From assembly GCA_947179485.1 (NCBI GenBank), contig OX359247.1:63911001-63975000 (forward strand): a DNA stretch of 64,000 bases, written 5' to 3'. A program made the position numbers and the translations under genes. Origin of the DNA: Allacma fusca (Eukaryota > Arthropoda > Collembola > Symphypleona > Sminthuridae). This document shows positions 29,101-36,700 of this stretch, piece by piece (the first letter of the stretch is position 1; each line of letters opens with the position of its first letter). The notes under the pieces were generated by a model. That model worked only from the letters and a program-made list of their open reading frames with translations, made no database searches and was not told where the DNA came from.

Positions 29101-30405
29101 TCAGGAAGAGTACATCAAACAGAGAATCGCAGACTTAGAACTGCTAATTCAGGAGACAAAACCTCAAACGTCAAGTTTCTGCCCACAAGTGGAGAAATCA
29201 CAAGACGAGGTTCAACCAGAGTAACTGATGACACACACAAAGAGAGAATTAATCCTAATCATCCAGGGATTACAAGCCCAATTAATCAAGGCAAAGGAGA
29301 ACGAAATTCGTCTCAAACAAAGAATTTTACATCAGATCTCGGAACAACAGGAAATACTGAGCAAATTGAAACAACTCGAGGGAGACCACAAAGCAACCCT
29401 CCAGGAAACCCAGAAAGCCAAAGAAGATATTTCAGATTTAATAAACCAGCTGAAAATAGCTCAGGTGTAATATCCGAAGGTGAGGAAGAAACTCAACCAC
29501 TTATTGACGAAAGTGACTTTAAAACACTTAAGAAATTAAGTAGTTCAGGGACAAGTCCAATAGAACTTGATGTGGACGACAGCAGTGAGTGTAGAGAGAC
29601 AAATTCTTACAATTCGGGATCAGAACCGAGAATTAATCAACCGCCTACGACAGAGAGAGGGAGACCTGGAGAAATTGAAACAGGAAATCAAGGACCTTCA
29701 GAAGCGACTTCACGAGTTGAGGTGCCTTGGCCCTCAGTAAAGGCGGATATTTCAACACAATTGCTTCACACAGATGAGCAAAAGGCCTTGGAAGAGCCCC
29801 CCTTTGTGGAACTCAACACCAAGCCCACCCAGCGAAGCTCAGAGACAAACACTGCAAAGCCTACAAGCGCAAGGCAGTCGGATCAGAGAAGCAATAGCAC
29901 GAGTGGAAAGGGAGATAGAACAAACCGAGAGAGTCAAGAATACTCTGAAAAATCAAATTCGAGCAGCAAACAGTCTAGCCAACAATTCAAACAACCCTCG
30001 GAACGAGAAGTCCTTGTAGAAAATTCTACAGAAGAGGACGAAGAGTTCCAGGAAGTTCCATTGGAAGAAAACGGACAAGACTCTGTAGATACGCATACAG
30101 AAGTCATTAATACACCTGTAGAATTTTCTACAGAAGAGGACAAGTCATTGGATGTCATCACGAAAGACAGTCCCAGAAGGCCTGAGAGAATTAGAACAAA
30201 TACGTCAGAGCACCGAGAGACATTCAGCGACCCTCAGAACACGACGAGTACAAATCCAACAGGAACTTCAACAAGTTCAGGAGGAGATTCGGGAGTTAAA
30301 GAAGCAGGCGAAACACCTCAAGAAGGAAGCGCTGAAGAAACCGGAGAAAGTAGACGATACCCAACTCGTACCAGACAAAGGACGAGAAGATTTGGATCAG
30401 TCTGA
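23149..30405 (+). CDS. pol: Ty3/Gypsy Pol: protease, RT, RNase H, integrase with long extensions
   Basis: Processes the particle proteins, copies the RNA and integrates the DNA. First ATG 23215 (2396 aa by that count); the frame opens at 23149 in the -1 frame of Gag. Protease: LLDSGATRS, catalytic Asp 51. RT: FLIKKKDGTFRSVVDYRALN and the catalytic VYLDDV (YLDD 492-495). RNase H: about 643-767 (LHTDASISGLG, TELELAAVVYAV, RSDHLALCYL). Integrase zinc site: His1431, His1439, Cys1469, Cys1472. Catalytic triad: Asp1501, Asp1561, Glu1597, a D-D-35-E spacing. The GPY/F motif HPYKGPFVVIEV follows near 1725. All catalytic residues seem present. Odd features are an acidic 600-residue linker between RNase H and integrase (about 770-1390) and a Ser/Glu/Thr-rich tail from about 1780 with repeated EFxxxNY motifs. 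Small coiled-coil ORFs lie in another frame of that tail. Confidence 0.95.
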   Translation, partial: PISVGKLTEGDAPPVTEDIQERMNAIIATRVESQSKDDEELEIIDLNPCRLSNGNKSTLQVQICSMMIPALLDSGATRSCIQRNLVPRCAEIKEVPSALRVAVANAELVKPICLTKFTMMIEGEKLLFKGLVMETLEPRMIIGEDLLSRYGITLDYKNNEIRSDRFQTVPMTRDTHLYVGEKKADIEFVRSIFSFYEVKGPKNMMCRTQKAVTIPAYGHMKVPIQIPKRIKKDFYLQPSEKLYTSKRLLVAAGVVPNEEPFAYVFNPAPCPQTMYGRTAIGHAEENFDLIKIKRNQLRDAHKRLTQEQLDCFDVNEELDEEGRAKYRALLTRYPECFAFNKGDLKEPAWIDPIRIHTGNNPPVQAKPFPCSPMERQKVREEVQKMLDADIIKEVNGPYSSPLFLIKKKDGTFRSVVDYRALNKTITDQVYPLARIDDILMQFGKSAIFDTLDMESGFFQLLIHEDDQVITSFITQDGLYAFKRLPMGVKIAPSAFQRAADQMLGSLKFRGAMVYLDDVISYGIHLLDKLASLEELMLRASNKNFKFKPKKCKFGYFEVIVLGFKVSREGTSPDPAKVDAIRHVPVPKSETEARRFFGICSFYRKYIKDFAKIASPISQSWIGSKGKSEGQKRIRCFQWSTDATIAFNILKTKLMTQPVLAHFNPELDCILHTDASISGLGCCILQDDGGEHPIAYASRTLIQSEKNYSVTELELAAVVYAVRKFRQYLYLRKFLIRSDHLALCYLRLQKDPNHRISKFVNKLQEFDFQVTYKKGALHLDADFLSRAPLPYTKEDLEDTEDRVIEFDPDPVKEHKIALEEQKQIPQGNIMMPPPACAASLTTRESYKGKYWTDDESQSSDEEEAIIPQRQNPWSGRLKGQPRRKVKSQVEILAPQPNLEETDWENHTMSVKSCVNEVTHSYSALKEWKLSVDDIIIIHEFREDDPQEDENTWKYTNEYIYEKNLKLIQDIELHNATINELDMKEFLSPDKVQNENEDFDRNTIIDIGMGTDWSPTPKSTAATTSQSPANGKVDTNSPKSLGQMTRSTMEFTTMDGAGEAETKAVHLPPAIIVDSDTEVHDQTLKNQETADLVSQAAETTQKKSSTFSPTHPASPTEAKKLVLTDEDRNVQKECDRPTLRQEKFSVENHIPSGHDPTDEEKWFAFEETWRNPTPAKGDEWKLKQEVISQLKTYTAQSARKIDQIPDAESPGYANNSDLDTPQRIKAMKISKDVDEWMKNIQRRSAACESEENKNPPPSHTYISTENPDNEDNYSLLATTVEELRKNIREGEIKFTDGRSWKIQPLKGQGVVTSKKTSHSLCLSQDEDQRNKDAQKTEDMSLNRAIKFVPGAHALQGCEGSIDTFSTHKPVCRILEDEEQVTMLEEHNMQEMQRDDPDCLFIMDKIKMRHTLNWKDKEKYSRYEIDEEGILTIVHKDGRKLYVPRVLRNFLLSKAHDGILCGGHLGFQKTLHRLNKNYFWRKMNVSVAKYVMSCESCQAAKSMRMKPAGLLHPIRIENVGDALCIDLIGPMQISIKGNKYIIIAQDYVSKFVIAEAIPDKTADRIAEFLLHKVVLKYGLFKNLLSDGGSEFRAEITQALLRRLGMNHSTSTALRHNSVGQIERMVQTISTMLSHYTQKEQALWCSCLPFLINAYNCSHHDVTKETPYFMMFRRQPIYDFNLQLCLSSVDTNFMSAEEATTRIEKAIAKIRERQDYSKDWYDRKRRFVKFNIGDTVRVFTPTRIVGKSERFLHPYKGPFVVIEVLAKDNYIIQDLRNSKKRQKVHVERLKKCLQREHIEDEYSYDLDSDIVELVTKRNWNKCGKVTVSQPRSILKSSTTSNNSSTTSKKVTFKVQPAQTEEITREFSSESYSDSSSDQAQPVQQRGEFCDKNYSHSQITPSEGGKSNQGPHQHKDNIQGRKGTTKQSSTQVREFASENYSDNREFLDKNYPYFTRSKVNEHPRGNQGRDKGIETTEEFSPNKNLEVRSSGRVHQTENRRLRTANSGDKTSNVKFLPTSGEITRRGSTRVTDDTHKERINPNHPGITSPINQGKGERNSSQTKNFTSDLGTTGNTEQIETTRGRPQSNPPGNPESQRRYFRFNKPAENSSGVISEGEEETQPLIDESDFKTLKKLSSSGTSPIELDVDDSSECRETNSYNSGSEPRINQPPTTERGRPGEIETGNQGPSEATSRVEVPWPSVKADISTQLLHTDEQKALEEPPFVELNTKPTQRSSETNTAKPTSARQSDQRSNSTSGKGDRTNRESQEYSEKSNSSSKQSSQQFKQPSEREVLVENSTEEDEEFQEVPLEENGQDSVDTHTEVINTPVEFSTEEDKSLDVITKDSPRRPERIRTNTSEHRETFSDPQNTTSTNPTGTSTSSGGDSGVKEAGETPQEGSAEETGESRRYPTRTRQRTRRFGSV
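29012..29224 (+). CDS. Overlapping +1-frame coiled-coil ORF 1 (70 aa)
   Basis: ATG 29012, TAA 29222-29224, in the +1 frame of the Pol tail. MNTLEEIRDEIRGLKQQRN starts an amphipathic helix that runs through AAQEEYIKQRIADLELLIQE with hydrophobic residues at heptad-like spacing. The next ORF in the same frame starts 3 bp later (29228). It could be a real small protein translated by reinitiation, or a shadow of purine-rich Pol codons. Confidence 0.4.
   Translation: MNTLEEIRDEIRGLKQQRNLVQIKIWKYAAQEEYIKQRIADLELLIQETKPQTSSFCPQVEKSQDEVQPE
29228..29470 (+). CDS. Overlapping +1-frame coiled-coil ORF 2 (80 aa)
   Basis: ATG 29228, three bases after the previous stop and in the same frame. Nearly the whole length is a predicted coiled coil, with LIIQGLQAQLIKAKENEIRL and later EQQEILSKLKQLEG. 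Ends TAA 29468-29470. Its closeness to the upstream stop would suit termination-reinitiation. Confidence 0.45.
   Translation: MTHTKRELILIIQGLQAQLIKAKENEIRLKQRILHQISEQQEILSKLKQLEGDHKATLQETQKAKEDISDLINQLKIAQV
29570..29740 (+). CDS. Overlapping +1-frame coiled-coil ORF 3 (56 aa)
   Basis: ATG 29570, TAA 29738-29740. The segment LEKLKQEIKDLQKRLHEL has Leu/Ile at regular a/d positions, a textbook heptad pattern, with LTIRDQNRELINRLRQRE before it. Same frame as the other overlapping ORFs. The Pol frame across the same bases is Pro/Ser/Thr/Gly-rich and shows no structure. Confidence 0.42.
   Translation: MWTTAVSVERQILTIRDQNRELINRLRQREGDLEKLKQEIKDLQKRLHELRCLGPQ
29774..30019 (+). CDS. Overlapping +1-frame coiled-coil ORF 4 (81 aa)
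   Basis: ATG 29774. A Pro/Ser-rich head (WKSPPLWNSTPSPPSEAQ) precedes a coiled coil, IREAIARVEREIEQTERVKN followed by TLKNQIRAANSLANN. Same +1 frame of the Pol tail as its neighbours. Confidence 0.42.
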   Translation: MSKRPWKSPPLWNSTPSPPSEAQRQTLQSLQAQGSRIREAIARVEREIEQTERVKNTLKNQIRAANSLANNSNNPRNEKSL

Positions 30406-30415
30406 AAGCGGATGA
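30152..30415 (+). CDS. Overlapping +1-frame coiled-coil ORF 5 (87 aa), ATGA-coupled to the next ORF
   Basis: ATG 30152, TGA 30413-30415. Core VQIQQELQQVQEEIRELKKQ is a strong coiled coil, followed by Lys-rich AKHLKKEALKKPEK. Its stop overlaps the start codon of the 108-aa ORF (ATGA at 30412-30415), a layout used for termination-reinitiation in viruses and some retroelements. It runs past the Pol stop at 30403. This junction is the best single hint that the overlapping frame is translated. Confidence 0.5.
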   Translation: MSSRKTVPEGLRELEQIRQSTERHSATLRTRRVQIQQELQQVQEEIRELKKQAKHLKKEALKKPEKVDDTQLVPDKGREDLDQSESG

Positions 30416-30738
30416 GTACCACCAGATACCTAACAACAATACCAAACTGTGTTAGTTTTGGTCAAAGCGAGATTGATCTCAGGATTGGAGACCGTATAAA
30501 TCTCATTAGTTACCTCATACGACAAGGTCGAAGGAGAATCCGATACGTAGGTACGTACACAATCATTAAATCAGATTACTGCAAAGTATTTTATCTTCAA
30601 CCAGATGTCAGAGAACAGAGGGTCACGTGCATCCGGGTCTCGAACCAACGAGACTCCACGCCAAGACGCCCTACCCGCCGTCGACAGGGACGACGACGAT
30701 CGACCACGTTACTGGACCCAATACGTGAGTCAAACTGA
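30412..30738 (+). CDS. Small ORF with Arg-rich C-terminus (108 aa)
   Basis: ATG 30412, just after the Pol stop (30403-30405) and overlapping the stop of the coiled-coil ORF as ATGA. Residues 1-75 look like a compact beta-rich domain (DRINLISYLIRQGRRRIRYV, YTIIKSDYCKVFYL). Residues about 84-96 are Arg-rich (RRPTRRRQGRRR), like RNA-binding arginine-rich motifs or a nuclear localisation signal. The last 134 nt overlap the start of the Env-like ORF in another frame. Position between pol and env and the basic patch recall Tat/Rev-type regulators of complex retroviruses; no homology is claimed. Confidence 0.6.
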   Translation: MSTTRYLTTIPNCVSFGQSEIDLRIGDRINLISYLIRQGRRRIRYVGTYTIIKSDYCKVFYLQPDVREQRVTCIRVSNQRDSTPRRPTRRRQGRRRSTTLLDPIRESN

Positions 30739-33700
30739 AGTGGAAATACCACAAGCAAAAATCTTACCAAACTCAGATACGGGACGACTGGAAGTTGTTC
30801 TCCGAGTAGACGGGAAGTTACCCCACAGAATTATCATCCAAGGACGAGATGGACGAGAAATCGTAACCCATTCAGTACTAATCGGAGCTCTCAGGAAACC
30901 TAGAGAGTTAACATTAGATTACCGCATATTACGACGAGAACCGCACTTTTGCGGGTCAATAAATTTTCCAGAGCAGCAGGTGGAAGTAGACAAAGGCGAG
31001 CGAGCGCCAGATGATCTTGTTTACCTTTTTAAAGGGCAAGAATTTAATCCCACTCCCATACGACGACAGATTCCTATCTGTAGAACACGTAATAGACAGC
31101 CAGATGATCCATGGCTAGTCCAAAATTACAGGCAAGAAAAGGATGTGCCCGGACAAAAGAATCCAAGGGGAGATTATGAACATGATCCATGGGCATTTAC
31201 TCCAAGCCTTCAGTACGAACGAGGCAAGACAAGTCGAAGCTCATCTCGGAAAGTGATGGGAGCCGACCCCATTTGTGGAGTAACCCGAGTCAACATCCCC
31301 GAAATCAGTGAATGGTTACCGCAACATGAAGAACAGGTCGAGGACGTAGCCCATAGAATCAGTAGACGTATTGATGATAACTATGGACCCGATCTGAGAC
31401 GAGGGAACTTGGAGGACCGACGAAGGGAACCTCCGAGATTCGCAGCCTACTCGGCGCACATGGTACCAGCCGGGAGAGGCCGCGGGCGGGCCATCACTAC
31501 CGGAGAAAGTTCGAGCAGACACCACAGAAGCTCAAGAGAAAGTTCGAGGGAAAGACACAGCTCTAAGGACAGCAGGACCAGGAAGCGGGAGACAGAGTCG
31601 TCATCAGAAAGGAAGAAGCGACGGGAGGACGACAGGTCAAGGAGCCGCTATGACAGTCCAGCGCGGTCAAGGAGCAGGAGAGAGTCAACCCCACCACCTT
31701 CACCATTCCTATCACCAGCAGCGAAAGATTATAAGGATCGAGTGGAGAGGGAGTCAATACTGACGGCACCCATAGCAGCTCCAGCTTTAAGCTACACAGC
31801 GGTCACAAAGATGCCACCGCCAACAATACCGGTCAATAGTGAACCACCTAAACCACAGCGTGCAGTTTGCATCGCTCAAAGAGAAAGACCCGTGGAAGTA
31901 CCCATAGAGACTCCACCATCAGTAGCAGTGATACCATGGAGTGAAGAAGTAGCCACGGACACAGCTACAACAGCGGACAGGGATACCGCCAATGAATCTT
32001 CTTCAGACTCAGAAGAGGAAGAGACAGTACCCATCCAAACCTGTAGTAGGAAAGGATGTAAAAGGGTACGACAAGTAATTGCAACCGACAGTGGACCAGT
32101 GGTACAACAGGAATGTGAACATCATGCAAAGAAACGTGCAAAGAAGGAAAAGAAGGTCAAGAAAGAGGCTCAGATGACCATCTTAGAGCTATTTGGACAG
32201 AACACAGCACCAGCCCAACCACCGGCGAAATGGCAGTCGAACATCCTAAAAATTGGAGAGGACTCCAGGAAAGCAGGGAAGCACGAGGAGATGGTAAACC
32301 GAATAAAAGATCTCGGGGAAATCATCCGCAACCTTGCCAGACAAAATGTCAACGCAGACAGTGCGAAAAAGCAAAAGGAAGAATTAATGAAAGAATTAGC
32401 ACGCCACCGCCAGGAATGGATAAAGTGGAGAAATGATAACGACTTTCACTTGGTATGTGCTGAGTCAAAGATAGACCTTCAAACCAGAGAATTACCTCCA
32501 GCACACTTTGAACCAACGAACATTCCAACGTCAACAGCCACATCCGGAGAGCTAGAGCGTTTGCTCGCTCAGGAAAAACGAAATGGTCCAGAAACGGCAA
32601 GCTCAACAGGAATGGCAACGGAAATGCCACCCTCACCAGCACAAAACGTCGAAGTTGCAACATCTGAGCTATCTATAGCCGAACAACACAACGAACAGAG
32701 CAGTAGCTCAGAGGATTTTGAGGTGATCAGATCAAAGAGAAGACCCAAAGATCGAGAATCATCAATAACTTCGGATACAACGGAAATTGTTAATCACCAC
32801 CAACTTTCATTGGCTGATTTCGCCAACTCACCCCAGGACGGAACCGTCATCCTCAGTGACGACGAGGAACCAAGACAGTCAACCTCATCAATTCAAACGC
32901 CACCTCACACGCCGGAGATGGGACGTGGAGGAGGAGGAAGACGAGGAGGACCCATACCCTACCTCGGTAACAGTTGGTTATCATTTTTACTAATGTTCGG
33001 TTTAATTACATCTGCTGTAGGACAATCCACCTTGAGAAAAGAATTGACGGGACACTACGGACCATATCCAACAACCAGGGCCTCACACTACCAGTGGTGG
33101 ACCCGATTGGAAATTGACAACTCAACAAGTCCAAGAGGCTTTGACCATGTCAGCCTAGACTTTGAAAATAAGGAAGACTCAGAGGAAATCGGACACTATG
33201 ACCCTTACGGCCAACGGGAATGCCCACCGGTCGGAAATTCAGCCGTACGGTACCAAGGCTTCGGTTCAGCCACAGCGCACCGACTCTGGCAGAATGGAGT
33301 AGTACGAGGAGTAGCAGGAGCCGTAGGCATGTGTACCACGGGAATGGTCATAGTAGGAGTCTATACCAGCTCAATCCTGGACGCAGTCAGGAGATGGAAT
33401 AAACCACTCAAAACAGTCAAAATACCACAGGACTGGGTACTCATCGAGTCCCAACTACCAGACGAACGACCCATCTGGATGATAATGCCCGTCAACGCCA
33501 GTGAGGAAAAAGAGTTAGAAGATTTTCTTAAGGAAGATCCAACAGCAACAGAAATACCTCCGAACTTAATAGCATTACCAGGGGATATCCAAAGGAATGC
33601 TCATTACCTCAACGAAACTTCTGTAGCCAAAGTATGGAATCAAGCTTTAGGCAAGGAAGTGGAAGAGGAAGAATCCGAAAACGGGAGAGTGCGACGACAT

Positions 33701-36700
33701 GCTCCTGAACCCACCTCGGAGGAAGAGGAACGCAGACAGAAAATTCGAGACCAACGGAAATTACCGCAAGCTATTTGGTTAATGTCACAAGCAATACGTG
33801 ACGGTTACCATCTTACAACAAGAACTTTACAGTCAGTCGCAATGGACTTAATAACAAAGCCAATTCAGCTACCACTACAAACCAAATATGAAATTTGGAA
33901 GGAATATGAAATACAATACGGGAAATTCATTGACAAAGTCATCCAAATTTTGGGACTCAAAACCACACATAAACGCACCAGGCGAAGTATCTTGGCAAAA
34001 GACCAGATAAATAATCTACAACGCCAGATCCAAAACAACCCTCACAGTATCACAAAAGGGGAAGACTATGTTCACCCCGCAGAGGAAATTGCAATAGGTG
34101 AAGTTGTACACTTCGCACTAGCAACGACAATCACGGAAGCAAACTGGACGATAGTTTTGCTCATACCACACATATACAACGGAGTTGACCATCTCGAAGA
34201 AAAAGAACTCAAAGGATGGGAGACAAAGGCACATGCCAACGTCTCACAAACCCACCCACTCTTCCAGCGAACGTCGGAACGAGCAGCCAGAGAACGGCAG
34301 AGGCGAGATGCATTCGTAGGACCGACCAACGCATGGTCACCCGTCAGTTATAGCAAACAATTCTTAAAACAACAGCTACAGCTTATGCTGGCACGAATCG
34401 AGGAAGAGGAGGCTCACTCATCGTCAGGAAGACCTACAGGGATTATTCAACAGCTTGTACGATTTACCCTCAGAATGGTAATCTATATTGGCACGTCCGT
34501 CGGAATGGACTTCGGAGGGAACCAGGATCCAATACGGAAGAGTGACCCCGGAAGAAGCCATCCACGAAGGACAGAGGGAGCAGAAGGACCGGTTTTGGCC
34601 TCAGAAGAGGAACCGGCTGTGCCAACGGAACAAGCGATGGAGGCTCAAGAAGAAGGAACCGGCACATCATTGAATGTAATCAAGGAAGAAGTCTTAGACG
34701 ACGAAGAGAAGCCACCATTAGAACATCAGGTAGATAGTTCGTCAGACAACGAGACAGACAGTAAGTGGGTTAAGACCAGATGCGAATACTGCCCACTCAA
34801 ACATGGCCATAAGCCACCCGTAAGACCAAAGACCAAGTTAGCAGCACATGAAGCTTGGCAAAGACAAAAGGACATTCCGGTACAATACATCCGAAGGAGT
34901 AGACCCGAGTTGGACAGGTTGTATGGAAGAGACAACGCTCCAAACTGTACATTCCAGTATAGAGGACGACGACGAGGTCCAGAGCCAGAAATTGAACGAC
35001 CCAGGGTTAGAGTATACTCACCCATTAGGACTGTAATATTTGACGATACAAGGGACAGACGAGGATCAAGGTCACCGTCACCCGGACCATCCACGATAAC
35101 GGGACAACCTATACCACCCATTGAAGACAAAATGAAGTCCAGACGAGCTAGACAACGTCAACGAAAGGTGGAGTTCAAGGAAGAACGCCAGAAAAACCCA
35201 CCAGCTCCAGCACCGGAAGACCCACTGGCACAACCCGACTCACCTGATGTAAGATTCGTTGATTTAGCTCACGTATCATTTTACATAGGAGTCCGTGGAT
35301 GGATGGTAGCACCAAGTTGGGAAGATGAGGATGCGGAAATAGTCATCTTTACCAACCCAAACAAGACACAGTTATACAGCCAACTGGATCCGGTACGACT
35401 TCAAGTGAAAAAGATGGTGGAAAGGGCCAATGACCCATTGGACCACTCACCACCGCCGAGATTCCCGGACCAAGTGATGGAAGATATATCCGGAGACGAA
35501 CGCCACAGCCAGATAGAAGCGCAGTACTCCAGGAGAACGAACTACTTCAGCAACAACATGGACACCAGGGAAAGATCCACCATGTGTCCTCATTGTTACC
35601 AGAAATCTACCATCGACCCAGAGAGATTTCCAACATATAATATCTCACACCGGTCAACCAACAGTCCAGAGCAAAATCTAGTGAGATGGCTCAACAGAAT
35701 GTACAGGGAGACATTTATTGAGAGACTTGACATCCACCAACAACCCACCCAACCACCTCAACTACGACTCGAGCAGTTACGAAGGGCGCTTAGCACTTTA
35801 AGCGAACCTAGAACAGATGCTCACGAATCAAATATAGAATACGCCGAACACCAGGCAGGAATAGACTACAACAATCACGGAGAATTAATCCGGGAAAGAA
35901 GGGCATTGCTGTATGATGCAATGGACCATCCCACAGATTATCGCAGACTAGACCCAAGGGAGCGAGACCTGCTCATCCTATACGGGCAAAGTCGAAGAAA
36001 CGTACCAATGGAAAACACCCGTCTGGAAACGATGGCAGGAGACATGAACATCTCACCAGGGGAAATGATACCGAGACTTTGGACAACACTGTTCAATGGT
36101 CAAAGAGGTATTGACAATCACCAAGTACCAACATACCTAACATGTCGGGAACATCAAGGAGTAATGCAAGGGCTCACGGGAACCGAGCTACGCAGATTGA
36201 TTACTCAGATGTGGTTTGACATAGGAACTCAGCCAACCTGGCGAGAGCAGGAAATATGGATAAATAGTTTCCTACTGAGAGGAGACGCCATCACCGGACG
36301 TGGAGAGAAAGCTTTACAGCAACTAGCAAGTATACCTATACACATGCTAAGTTTTCAAGAATTTGCGAGTATGACCGAAAGGCTCATAACTCTTTATCAT
36401 CAGGACGAGGCAATTCAGGAGTGGCGACAATTTGGAGCGATGAACCAAAGCGGCAGAAGTCAACCCAATCCAATAGACGACATAGAAGAAGAACTAGGAC
36501 AATGGGAAGACTGGATATTCGCAATGAAACTAGCAGGGGAAGGCCAAAAGCCAACTACCCTATACGCTAGAAAACTAAAAGGAGGAGTAGCCACCCTAAG
36601 ACAACCCCGGAGAACAGGTTCTTTCAGAGACCTAAACGAACTTGTCACGATACGAATCTGGCAAAGAGAACATTTTCACAGGATTCGGGAGCAAATTAGC

